From Gemmatimonadales bacterium (lineage in GTDB: Bacteria; Gemmatimonadota; Gemmatimonadetes; Palauibacterales; Palauibacteraceae), in assembly GCA_009841005.1 (NCBI GenBank), contig VXMR01000086.1, positions 1-40,529 on the forward strand: 40,529 bases of DNA. Reading direction: 5' to 3'. The notes under the pieces were generated by a model. The model saw only the letters and a program-made list of their open reading frames with translations, was not told the DNA's origin and ran no database searches. Made by a program: the position numbers and the translations under genes. Positions 1-7,260 of the stretch are shown one piece after another. The first letter of the stretch is position 1; each line of letters opens with the position of its first letter.

Positions 1-33
1 CTGTGGATCTTCCCCGTCGTCCTCGAGGAGTGA
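1..33 (+). CDS. C-terminal tail of an upstream gene, possibly ccmB (partial)
   Basis: Only the last ten codons are in the window, ending LEE and TGA at 31-33, ten bases before ccmC. System I gene order usually places ccmB just before ccmC, and the hydrophobic tail fits the end of a membrane protein. The identity is therefore inferred from position only; the residues visible are too few to prove it. Confidence 0.35.
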   Translation: MWIFPVVLEE

Positions 34-43
34 TGCGGGTCTC

Positions 44-703
44 ATGAACAAACTGACCATGCTCGGATGGGTTGCGATCTTCCTCATCGCGGTGGGCAGC
101 GTGCTCGGACTCGCCGTGCTGCCCGCCGATGCGCTGCAGGGCGAGGTCCAGCGCCTTCTCTACGTCCACGTGCCGGTCGCGTGGGTGATGATGCTCGCGT
201 TCTTCGTCGTCTTCCTCATGAGCATCCTCTATCTCGTGCAGCGGGAGCTGAAGTGGGATCTGCTCGCCGTCTCCGCTGCGGAACTCGGCGTGCTCGCCGC
301 CGTCCTCACCCTCATCCTCGGCACGCTGTGGGGCCGGCCCACCTGGGGGATCTGGTGGGCGTGGGACCCGCGCGTCACGACGACGGCGCTTCTCGTACCC
401 ATCTACACGGGATACCTCGTCGTGCGTTCGATGACGGAGGATCCGGACCGGCGGGCGCGCTGGGCGGCCGTGATCGGTCTCATCGCCTTCGTCCAGGTCC
501 CGATCGTGTACCTGTCGGTGTTCTGGTGGCGAAGCCTGCACCAGCCCCCGTCGTCTCCGCAGTCCATGTGGAGCGCGTACGGACTCGTGATGCTGCTCGG
601 ATTCGTCGCCTACACCCTAGCGTTCGCCTACCTGTGGCTGCGGCGATACCGGCTGGCTGCAACGGAACTCGAACTCGAACTGTCGGGACCGGAGGAAGGG
701 TGA
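44..703 (+). CDS. ccmC: Heme exporter/heme handling protein CcmC
   Basis: Inner-membrane protein of system I cytochrome c maturation that loads heme onto the periplasmic chaperone CcmE. The 219-residue product is almost entirely hydrophobic, with about six membrane segments. It carries the tryptophan-rich WWAWDPR motif at residues 104-110, the heme-binding signature of this family. His42 (in YVHVP) and His166 (in RSLHQPP) match the two conserved axial-ligand histidines known from the E. coli protein. The length is close to the usual 220-245. The start ATG follows the stop of the upstream frame by ten bases, and ccmD begins seven bases after its own stop, so this is the tail of a ccm operon. 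CcmE and CcmF would lie elsewhere, since the next gene is a sigma factor. Confidence 0.93.
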   Translation: MNKLTMLGWVAIFLIAVGSVLGLAVLPADALQGEVQRLLYVHVPVAWVMMLAFFVVFLMSILYLVQRELKWDLLAVSAAELGVLAAVLTLILGTLWGRPTWGIWWAWDPRVTTTALLVPIYTGYLVVRSMTEDPDRRARWAAVIGLIAFVQVPIVYLSVFWWRSLHQPPSSPQSMWSAYGLVMLLGFVAYTLAFAYLWLRRYRLAATELELELSGPEEG

Positions 704-710
704 ACCGGGT

Positions 711-863
711 ATGAACGATCACTGGCTCTTCATCGGCGCCGGATACGGCATCACCTGGGCCGCCCTCTGCTGGTATCTCCTCCGCCTGCGGCGCCGTGAA
801 CGCATGGCGGCCGCTGCTTCGGACCGCGGCGGCGAGGGAGCCCGAGCGGGGGGTCCGGGGTAA
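711..863 (+). CDS. ccmD: Small heme exporter protein CcmD
   Basis: A 50-residue reading frame from ATG 711 to TAA 861-863, seven bases after ccmC. It starts MNDHWLFIGAGYGITW, has one membrane segment (about residues 6-24) and then a basic stretch LRLRRRER. This is the CcmD pattern: a short N-terminal tail, one helix, and a positively charged cytoplasmic end. CcmD helps the CcmABC complex release holo-CcmE. The tail after residue 32 is Ala/Gly-rich and probably unstructured. Identification rests on position, size and topology, because CcmD sequences are weakly conserved. It is easy to miss because of its size. Confidence 0.82.
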   Translation: MNDHWLFIGAGYGITWAALCWYLLRLRRRERMAAAASDRGGEGARAGGPG

Positions 864-902
864 CAGCCGTCGGGAAAAGGTGCGGTTCGCTCCGATTTTC
901 TC

Positions 903-1022
903 TATTATTTCAAGTTTGTATCAAGAGCGATCGGATCGAACCGTGGCGGGGCGGAGTTCCGGTTGGCCCACCCCGCGGCGATGGTTTTCGACAACCGACC
1001 CGGATCAGGATTCGGATTTCAT
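903..1022 (+). promoter_or_regulatory. Likely promoter/leader region of the sigma factor gene
   Basis: The 159-base gap between ccmD and the sigma factor holds an unusually AT-rich patch at about 896-925 within GC-rich DNA. A TATTAT hexamer at 903-908 could be a -10 element, but I see no convincing -35 box at 17 bases. The rest of the gap is an untranslated leader with a weak AGGA at 1007-1010 ahead of ATG 1023. Confidence 0.3.
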
Positions 1023-1913
1023 ATGGCGAAGACGGCTACCAGCCGACGCATGTTCTTCGACACGCACGCGCTCGATTCGTTCGACCAGTATCTGCAGGAT
1101 GTCGAGCGCTATCCGCTCATCGAGAACCCGCAGATCGAGCGGGAGATCGCGCGCAAGGCGCGGGCCGGCGACCGCCACGCGGCGGAGCGCCTCGTCACGG
1201 CGAACCTGCGCTTCGTGATCTCGTACGTGAAGAAGTACCAGGGCCGGGGGCTCAACCTGGCCGAACTCGTCTGCATCGGGAACGAGGGCCTGCTCAAGGC
1301 CGTCAAGAAGTTCGATCCCGACAAGGGCGTGAAGTTCATCTCCTACGCGGTGTGGTGGATTCGGCAGACGGTGCTGCAGGCGCTGGCCGAACAGACCCGC
1401 TCCGTGCGCATCCCGCTGAACCAGAACTCCAATCTCGTCAAGCTCTCCCGGACGGAGACGGCGCTCACGCAGAAGCTGGGGCGCTCGCCGACGGACCGTG
1501 AGATCGCCGAGGAGATGGAGGAGCCGGTGGAGACGGTGCGCGCGCTGCGGCGCGTGGCGTCCGCCGAACTCAGCCTCGACGCGCCGCTCGACAAGTCCGA
1601 CCGCGACAGCGCGTCCTTCGGGGAGCGTTTCTCGGGCATGGACGACGCGGACATCGAGGAGGATGTCGAGGACCAGGCCCGCCGGGAGTTCCTCGAGAAG
1701 ATGTTCGAGCGCTACCTCACCGAGCGCGAGCGGAAGATCCTCGTCCTCTACTACGGTCTCGACGACGGCGAAGAGATGACGCTGGAGGAGATCGGTTCGC
1801 TCCTCGGCGTGACCCGCGAGCGCATCCGGCAGATCCGGAACCGGGCCTTCGACAAGCTGCGCGCCTCGCCGGACGGAGAGGCGCTGGAAGGGTTCTGGCG
1901 CGCCACCGCCTGA
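1023..1913 (+). CDS. RNA polymerase sigma-70 factor, primary (RpoD/SigA) type, short form
   Basis: Directs RNA polymerase to promoters. The 296-residue protein has region 1.2 at about 17-34, regions 2.1-2.4 at about 54-124 (with NLRFV, GNEGLLKAVKKFDP and FISYAVWWIRQ), region 3 at about 125-200, and region 4 with the helix-turn-helix at 252-281 (LEEIG, VTRERIRQI). It lacks the acidic region 1.1 and the long non-conserved insert of proteobacterial RpoD. This matches the compact primary sigma factors of Gemmatimonadota; a stationary-phase or alternative group 2 factor cannot be excluded. I chose ATG 1023 over an upstream TTG (963) because the extra 20 residues look like noise. M10 (ATG 1050) is another possible start. 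Confidence 0.93.
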   Translation: MAKTATSRRMFFDTHALDSFDQYLQDVERYPLIENPQIEREIARKARAGDRHAAERLVTANLRFVISYVKKYQGRGLNLAELVCIGNEGLLKAVKKFDPDKGVKFISYAVWWIRQTVLQALAEQTRSVRIPLNQNSNLVKLSRTETALTQKLGRSPTDREIAEEMEEPVETVRALRRVASAELSLDAPLDKSDRDSASFGERFSGMDDADIEEDVEDQARREFLEKMFERYLTERERKILVLYYGLDDGEEMTLEEIGSLLGVTRERIRQIRNRAFDKLRASPDGEALEGFWRATA

Positions 1914-1914
1914 A

Positions 1915-1927
1915 CCCCCCCGGGGGG
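1915..1927 (+). other. C-run/G-run palindrome just after the sigma factor stop
   Basis: Seven C followed directly by six G (a 6+6 palindrome with almost no loop) lies two bases after the sigma factor stop and before the Shine-Dalgarno of the next gene. It could weakly stop transcription or be a chance GC run. There is no T tract. Confidence 0.2.
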
Positions 1928-1953
1928 CCTACCAGCACGACAGGAGAGGTCCC

Positions 1954-2895
1954 ATGCGACGATCCCCGCCCGTCTCGCCCCTTTCGCTGGTCCTCCTCTT
2001 TTTTCTCGCTCCGGCGGCGGCCGCCCAGACGAACCCGCTGTGGACGCAGGAGAAGGTGAAGAATTACCTGCCCCACATGACCGTGCCGGAGGTGCGGGAC
2101 TTTCTCACGCGCAGCGACATGGTCCTGATTCCGGTCGCCGCGCTGGAACAGCACGGCAACCACCTGCCGATCGGCACCGACTACCTGAACGGGGTCGAGC
2201 AGGCGAAGCTCGTGGCGCAGCGGGCGGACGTCCTCGTGGCGCCGATCCTGCTGCCGGGACAGTCCCCGTATCACATGGGGTTCGAGGGGACGATCACCCT
2301 GCCCTCGACGCTGATCCAGGAGGTGTACGTCGAGGCGGTGAAGAGCCTCATCGCGCACGGCTTCAAGCGCTTCCTGATCATGAACGCGCACGGAGGGAAC
2401 CGGGCCATCACGACGTTCATCGTGGACCGCATCAACCAGGAGACGGCGGGGATCGCCGTGGATCTGGGAGCGGTGTCGGGGCCGTTCCGGGATCGGGAGC
2501 GGATGGCCTCCGTCCCGACGCCCCCGCCCGACGAACTCGACCGTCACGGCGGGACGCCCGAGACGTCGAGTTCGCTCTACCTCATGCCGACGCTGGTGGA
2601 CCTCGACGCGGCGGTCCCCGCCGAGGTCACGATGCCGGCGCACCTGGAGGCGATGCTTCCCGACGTGCTGGCGGGCGATCCGACGGCGCTTGCGGTGTTC
2701 CTCGCCGAGGGACTCAAGGATGAGTCGACGGGGAAGGGGACATCGTCCGCGGAGATGTCGTCCACGGGCGTGTGGGGCACGCGCCATCCGGCCGAAGCCA
2801 CGGTGGAACGCGGCCGCATCGCCACCGAGATCTTCGTCGATGCGGCCGTGGCCTTCATCGAACGCTGGAACGAACTCCGCCCCCCCGGTTCCTGA
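1954..2895 (+). CDS. Exported creatininase-family amidohydrolase
   Basis: Metal-dependent amidohydrolase of the creatininase/FAPy-deformylase superfamily, which opens cyclic or linear amides. The 313-residue protein keeps the family metal and active-site motifs: EQHGNHLPIGTD at 65-76 (E65, H67, D76), NAHGGN at 144-149, and HGGTPETS at 198-205 (E203). An N-terminal signal peptide (basic MRR, hydrophobic 10-22, cleavage near AAAAQ) predicts export, unlike the typical cytosolic creatininase or MftE-type members. A clear AGGAGAGG (1942-1949) sits four bases before ATG 1954. It lies 40 bases after the sigma factor gene and may be read on its own. The true substrate is unknown; creatinine is only one option within this family. 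Confidence 0.88.
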   Translation: MRRSPPVSPLSLVLLFFLAPAAAAQTNPLWTQEKVKNYLPHMTVPEVRDFLTRSDMVLIPVAALEQHGNHLPIGTDYLNGVEQAKLVAQRADVLVAPILLPGQSPYHMGFEGTITLPSTLIQEVYVEAVKSLIAHGFKRFLIMNAHGGNRAITTFIVDRINQETAGIAVDLGAVSGPFRDRERMASVPTPPPDELDRHGGTPETSSSLYLMPTLVDLDAAVPAEVTMPAHLEAMLPDVLAGDPTALAVFLAEGLKDESTGKGTSSAEMSSTGVWGTRHPAEATVERGRIATEIFVDAAVAFIERWNELRPPGS

Positions 2896-2910
2896 CCCGG
2901 CGCGGGCGCG

Positions 2911-3351
2911 TCAGCCCGAGCGGCGGAGCGCGCGGAACTCGGGGAGGGTGAGGAGGAAGATTCCGAGGGTGATGACGGCGCTGCCCACGCACCAGCGGCA
3001 GATGGCGTGGATGACCCAGAGTTCGAGGGCCGTCAGGTAGATCGTGAAGGCTAGTCCGCCCAGGGCGAGCAAGGCCAGCACACGCGGGATCCAGCCGGCG
3101 GCGCCGATCCCGTCTCGGGTCCCCAGCATCGAGACGCCGAATACGGCCACGTACCAGCCCACGCCCCAGCCGGCCACGGGGAATCCGAGGAAGCGGGCCC
3201 AGCGCGACCCCTGCACGAGATCGCAGCTGCCGCCCGCGCCGCACGCGAGTTCGCCGTAGTAGCCGAGCGCGTAGAGGAAGAGGTAGGTGGAGAGGAAGAG
3301 ACCGGCCAGCGCCAGGAGCGCGATCCCCCGGCGCCGGTTCAAGTCACTCAT
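2911..3351 (-). CDS. Vitamin K epoxide reductase (VKOR) family disulfide-generating protein
   Basis: Quinone-linked membrane oxidase that reoxidises a DsbA-like partner, doing the job of DsbB in many bacteria. The 146-residue protein has about four to five membrane helices and both cysteine pairs of the family: the periplasmic loop pair C37/C43 (in CGAGGSC) and the active CxxC C118-C121 (in ICRWCVGS). Its ATG lies three bases after the stop of the DsbA-like gene (TAA CCC ATG), so the two are translated together, as expected for a redox pair. It is the last gene of the gyrA-led cluster and ends convergently 15 bases from the creatininase gene. Serine S49 follows the loop pair, as in VKORs. The function is well supported by motif and neighbour. 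Confidence 0.92.
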   Translation of the reverse strand: MSDLNRRRGIALLALAGLFLSTYLFLYALGYYGELACGAGGSCDLVQGSRWARFLGFPVAGWGVGWYVAVFGVSMLGTRDGIGAAGWIPRVLALLALGGLAFTIYLTALELWVIHAICRWCVGSAVITLGIFLLTLPEFRALRRSG

Positions 3352-3354
3352 GGG

Positions 3355-4119
3355 TTACGGTGCTCCCTGTCCGCTGTCCGAAGGATCGTCCCCGGAGGAG
3401 AGCGCCTCGATCCGGGCCTGGATGAGGCTCTCGATGTGCGTGTAGGGTTCCACGCCCCCGAGGTCCACCGGCACGCCGTCGACGAAGAGCGTGGGCGTGG
3501 AGTTCACCCCGCGCGACACGCCGAACTGGTGGGACTTCGCGATATCCTCGAGGGGGCGGCGCTCGCGCATGCACGCGTTCCAGGCGTCTGCATCGACGCC
3601 GGCCTGAGTCGCGATCTCCGCGATGGCGTCGGCGGGGTCGGCGAGCTGATACCAGCGCGTCTGACGGGAGAGGATGAGGTCGTGCACCGGCCAGTAGAGT
3701 CCCTGCTCACCGGCGCAGCGGGCGGCGAGCGAGGCCGCGACGGAGTTGGGGAAACCGACCATGTAGTCGTACGAGACCCAGCGCACGGGAGCGTTCGCGG
3801 TCTCCACGTAGTTCTGGCGCAGCAGCTTGCCGGCGAAGCCCGCGAAGGTCGCGCAGTGGGGGCACGAAGGGTCGTAGAACTCCTCGATCGTGATCGGCGC
3901 CGACTCGGGCCCGATCGGTACGCCGGCGGACGCATCGGGCTCGGCCTCGGCCAGGACCTCGAGAAGGTCCGGGTGTGTCGCGGGCGGACCCGAGCCGCCC
4001 TGTCCGCCGCCCACCAGGAGCCAGTACGCGCCGGCAGCCACGATGACGACCAGGGCGATCGGGAACCATCGGTTCTTGCGCGGGGGAGCGCTCTGCTGCT
4101 GTGCCATCTTCCTTGCCAT
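3355..4119 (-). CDS. Membrane-anchored DsbA-like thioredoxin-fold protein
   Basis: Thiol oxidoreductase that introduces disulfides into exported proteins. The 254-residue protein has a short cytoplasmic tail, one signal anchor at about 18-36, a Gly-rich linker and a thioredoxin domain with a helical insert. The active site is CPHC (C86, C89), as in DsbA, and the cis-proline is P209 in NSTPT. I start it at ATG 4117-4119 because GGGAG precedes it by nine bases; a second ATG four codons later is possible, and the longer frame upstream overlaps the preceding gene. The preceding stop is 17 bases away. Two further cysteines (C135, C183) lie in the helical insert. VKOR directly downstream is its likely reoxidant. 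Confidence 0.9.
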   Translation of the reverse strand: MARKMAQQQSAPPRKNRWFPIALVVIVAAGAYWLLVGGGQGGSGPPATHPDLLEVLAEAEPDASAGVPIGPESAPITIEEFYDPSCPHCATFAGFAGKLLRQNYVETANAPVRWVSYDYMVGFPNSVAASLAARCAGEQGLYWPVHDLILSRQTRWYQLADPADAIAEIATQAGVDADAWNACMRERRPLEDIAKSHQFGVSRGVNSTPTLFVDGVPVDLGGVEPYTHIESLIQARIEALSSGDDPSDSGQGAP

Positions 4120-4136
4120 CTGTCGAACTCCCTGTC

Positions 4137-5552
4137 CTAAATCAGGTCGCGGGCCAGCCAGGCCAGCGCTGCAGCGACGAAGAACGCCACTATCGCGAGA
4201 ATCGCCCATCGACCCCGCTTCGACAAGCGTCGGGCTCGAAGGGCTGCCAGCGCCCGGAGGCCGGGGATCATGCGATCGGACCACAGAGCCCCGATTTCGA
4301 CGAGCGCCGCGGCGGCCGCGGACACGTACGCGCGGTCGAGCTTCGTCACCTCGTCCTTCCAGGCCCGGATCGCCTCCTCGACGCTCGCTTCCTCCGCCTC
4401 CGGCGGGGCAAGATCGCGCGCGTGCAACTGCTGCAGGAGGAGCTGCTGCCGGGCCAGGGTGGCGTCGAACGCCGGGTTCAGGGCATCGATGTACTTTGAC
4501 GTCGTCTCCCGCAAGACGGGTTCACCTGCGGCGGACAACGCCTTCTCGCCCTTGTCCCGGTCGAGACGCCTGGTCCTGACGATCCCCTGTACTTCGGCCG
4601 CGTACACTCGCACCAGCTCTTCCGTGACACCCCGAAACGCGGCGATCGCGTCCTGCCGCATCTGCTCCGCATCCATGGCCTGAACGGCGCCGACGACGGA
4701 GTCGGCTTCGAGCGCGGCGGAGCGCCGCAGCATGAGGGGCCCGAGCGCCATCTCGCCGAGCGTCCGGAAGTGGCGCTCGAAGTAGCGCCGATCGAAGCTC
4801 TCGCCGATCGAAGGGTCGATCCGCACGCGGTCGACCGCCGCCTCGCACACCTGCTGCAGCGTGTCCGCGCCCACAGAGAAATCGGGCAGTCGCGTCCGCA
4901 CCGGGCGCGCGACTTGCCCCTTGTCGAACATCTCCAGGGCGTCGTCGGTGTCCGGAGGCTCCGGGACGGTGCCGGTGACCTCCAGGACGGCGCGAATTTC
5001 CTCCGGGAAGAGATAGCGAATCTCGAAGGACGCATCCCCCTTGGCGAGTTCGAGGACGGGGCGACCGTCCACATGAGCGTCGGCGGCGGCCTCGGCCGCG
5101 TGCTCGGTCGGCCAGCGCAGGGTGTACTCGTGCTCTTCGGCGAAGAGATGAAGCCCTCGCCTCGTAAACACCGCGAGGTAGAGTCCCTCCAGGGGCGCGT
5201 CGCCGATCCTCCCGGTGATCTCGGTGCCGGCGGTACACACGACGATGTCCGCGGCCAGTGGCCGGAGGAGGGACCGCCGGCCCGCCACGTCGCTGCCCCG
5301 TTCCACGCTGCGGGCGAAGTCCTCCAGGTCTCCGCTCTCCCCGAAGAAGGCGACGGTTTCCTGCCGGGCGAAGACGAGAATGAGGCCGGCCCGCCTCGAT
5401 ACCCAGAAGACGGATGCGAGCGGGATCTGCCGGTCCTCGAAGTGGACCCCGGCCGGCGTGCAGACGACGGAGACCCGCGGCCGCACCGGCTCGCCCGCGA
5501 GGCGGATGTCGAATCGATAGGCCTTCGGGTCGCCTTCCGGGCTCCGGTTCAT
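4137..5552 (-). CDS. Unrecognised tail-anchored membrane protein
   Basis: I do not recognise this 471-residue protein. Residues about 10-85 and 90-200 look like two beta-rich domains, possibly PH-like, with many alternating hydrophobic residues. Residues 205-440 are helical, contain a regular heptad-like acidic/basic section (about 310-400), and have no obvious catalytic motif. The final 25 or so residues (WAILAIVAFFVAAALAWLAR) form a single membrane helix with only four residues after it, preceded by a basic patch, so the protein is probably tail-anchored with its bulk in the cytoplasm. There is no signal peptide. The start ATG overlaps the stop of the HAD gene by four bases (ATGA), fixing the start and implying coupling. 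A role in membrane organisation or sensing is only a guess. Confidence 0.75.
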   Translation of the reverse strand: MNRSPEGDPKAYRFDIRLAGEPVRPRVSVVCTPAGVHFEDRQIPLASVFWVSRRAGLILVFARQETVAFFGESGDLEDFARSVERGSDVAGRRSLLRPLAADIVVCTAGTEITGRIGDAPLEGLYLAVFTRRGLHLFAEEHEYTLRWPTEHAAEAAADAHVDGRPVLELAKGDASFEIRYLFPEEIRAVLEVTGTVPEPPDTDDALEMFDKGQVARPVRTRLPDFSVGADTLQQVCEAAVDRVRIDPSIGESFDRRYFERHFRTLGEMALGPLMLRRSAALEADSVVGAVQAMDAEQMRQDAIAAFRGVTEELVRVYAAEVQGIVRTRRLDRDKGEKALSAAGEPVLRETTSKYIDALNPAFDATLARQQLLLQQLHARDLAPPEAEEASVEEAIRAWKDEVTKLDRAYVSAAAAALVEIGALWSDRMIPGLRALAALRARRLSKRGRWAILAIVAFFVAAALAWLARDLI

Positions 5553-6262
5553 GCGCCTGCCAGGGCCGACATCGCGCGGCCGGTGTCCCGGAGCGAAGGA
5601 AGGACCTGGTCGGCGCCGGCCCGGCGAAGGTCGTCCACGGAGAAGCGTCCGGTGGCGACGCCGAGCACGGACAGGTCGGAGCCGCGGGCACACTCGATGT
5701 CGTGCGGGGTGTCCCCGACGATCCAGGTGCGGCCGGGGCCGTACCGCGTTCCCGTATGGCGGAAGGCCCGCTCGAGCGCGATGGGCGGCAGTCGGTTCCG
5801 ATCCGCGTCGTCGCAGCCGAAGGCGCCGAACGGAAAACGGCGCCAGAGGCCGACCGCCGAGAGCTTGCCCTCGGCGCCGGCGACGATGTTGCCGGTCAGC
5901 AGGCCGAGCGCCGCTCCCTCCGCCTCGAGCGCATCGAGGATCTCGGGGACGCCCGGCGTCGGGCGCATCCGGTCGCGCCGCTCGTCGATCTCCTCTTCCA
6001 GACGCGCCGCGTACACGGGCCAGAGCCGGTCGAATCCCGGCGCGATCTCGTCCTCCGACAGGCCTTCGGCGCGTAGGAGCGTGCGCACGATCTGAGGGTC
6101 CGTCATCCCGTCGAAGGGGAGGTCGTCGATGGGTCCGGGCGTCCCGTACACTTCGATCATCGCGCCCTCGATGGCCGAGCGGCCGACCCCTGCCGCGTGC
6201 ACGAGCGTCCCGTCGATGTCGAACAGTACGAGCTTCGAGGCGCCGGCCCCGTTGGAGACCAT
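5549..6262 (-). CDS. HAD-superfamily phosphatase, phosphoglycolate phosphatase-like
   Basis: Cytosolic phosphohydrolase of 237 residues with the HAD motifs in order: motif I DIDGTL (D15, D17), motif II TGN at 123-125, the lysine region near K133, and motif IV GDTPHD (D184, D188). The helical cap between residues about 25 and 100 is of the C1 type used by phosphoglycolate phosphatases and beta-phosphoglucomutases. The substrate cannot be set from sequence. Its ATG overlaps the stop of the upstream gene by one base (TGATG), and its own stop overlaps the next start (ATGA), so it is embedded in the gyrA-led operon. Confidence 0.88.
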   Translation of the reverse strand: MVSNGAGASKLVLFDIDGTLVHAAGVGRSAIEGAMIEVYGTPGPIDDLPFDGMTDPQIVRTLLRAEGLSEDEIAPGFDRLWPVYAARLEEEIDERRDRMRPTPGVPEILDALEAEGAALGLLTGNIVAGAEGKLSAVGLWRRFPFGAFGCDDADRNRLPPIALERAFRHTGTRYGPGRTWIVGDTPHDIECARGSDLSVLGVATGRFSVDDLRRAGADQVLPSLRDTGRAMSALAGA

Positions 6263-7260
6263 CAACCGCCGATCCAGTCCGCGAGGAGCGCGGGCTCGAT
6301 GTTGCCGCCGGAGAGGATCGCCACGGTCTCCCCCCGTGTCGCGGGCGTCACGGCGCCGCTGAGCAGCGCGGCCACGGTGGCCGCTCCGGAGGGCTCCACG
6401 ACGAGCCGCAGGCCGAAGAGCCAGCGCACGGCGTCCCGGATCGCCTCGTCGTCGACCGTGATGACGCGGTCCACCAGGTCGCGGCAGTGGGCGAAGGTGA
6501 GGTCGCCGGGGCGCACCGGCTTGAGGCCGTCGGCGACGGTGGATACGCGGTCGAGCGTGACGGGCGCGCCGTGCTCGAGCGAGCGCAGCATCGAGGCTGC
6601 CCCCGCCGGTTCGACGCCGATCACCTCGGCCTCCGGGCACCGGCGTCGCACGACGGCCGCGACGCCCGACAGCTGCCCGCCGCCGCCGACCGGAGCCAGC
6701 ACCATCCCCGGTTCCCGGGAGCCGAGTTGCTCGATGACCTCGAGCGCCACGGTCCCCTGCCCCGCGATGATGTCCGGGTCGTCGAACGGCGGCACCATCG
6801 TCCCGCCGAACTCCCGCTGAATCTGCTCGGCGCGCGCCTTGCGCTCGGCCGACGTCGTGCCTTCGAGTTCGACTTCCGCTCCGAGGGCGATCGTCGCCTC
6901 CCGCTTCACGTCGGGCGCATCGACCGGCATCACGATCCGCGCCGGCACGCCGAACGCCCGGGCGGTCCACGCCACCGCCTGCGCGTGATTGCCGGACGAG
7001 TAGGTGAGGAGCCCGGCGGCCCGCTCCTCCGGCGAGAGCCGGCTCACGTAGTTGTACGCGCCGCGCGCCTTGAAGGCGGAGACGCGCTGGAGGTTCTCGC
7101 ACTTCAGCCACACGCCGTCCGGCGCATCGGTCGCGCCGCGCCCGCCCGCCCGAGGGAACGGGGCGGGGATCAGCGGCGTGCGCCGGACCGCTCCGCGGAT
7201 CCGCCCGTGCGCGGCTTCGACGTCGGCGAGTGAAACGAGGATCGCGGTCGCGCCGGTCAC
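6262..7260 (-). CDS. PLP-dependent threonine dehydratase / serine racemase-like enzyme
   Basis: Fold type II PLP enzyme of 332 residues that would deaminate threonine or serine to 2-oxobutyrate or pyruvate, or racemise serine. It has the Schiff-base lysine K64 in SAFKARGA, the substrate loop SSGNH at 88-92, and the phosphate-binding glycine loop GGGGQ at 192-196. SGGN near the end holds the serine that contacts the pyridine nitrogen. It ends right after the catalytic domain, so it lacks the ACT regulatory domain of biosynthetic IlvA; feedback control by isoleucine is therefore unlikely. The start is GTG 7258-7260, overlapping the gyrA stop as GTGA. Catabolic (TdcB-like) and racemase roles are not separable by eye. 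Confidence 0.87.
   Translation of the reverse strand: MTGATAILVSLADVEAAHGRIRGAVRRTPLIPAPFPRAGGRGATDAPDGVWLKCENLQRVSAFKARGAYNYVSRLSPEERAAGLLTYSSGNHAQAVAWTARAFGVPARIVMPVDAPDVKREATIALGAEVELEGTTSAERKARAEQIQREFGGTMVPPFDDPDIIAGQGTVALEVIEQLGSREPGMVLAPVGGGGQLSGVAAVVRRRCPEAEVIGVEPAGAASMLRSLEHGAPVTLDRVSTVADGLKPVRPGDLTFAHCRDLVDRVITVDDEAIRDAVRWLFGLRLVVEPSGAATVAALLSGAVTPATRGETVAILSGGNIEPALLADWIGG

Noticed and set aside
963..1022. Upstream TTG start adding 20 residues to the sigma factor
   Set aside because: The extra residues do not resemble region 1 and ATG 1023 is closer to the family start.
796..1218. 140-residue plus-strand frame over the ccmD/sigma region
   Set aside because: Arg/Ser-rich noise overlapping the real sigma factor frame.
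2892..2914. Possible CTGAC/GTCAG hairpin between creatininase and VKOR genes
   Set aside because: Only five base pairs and a wide loop.
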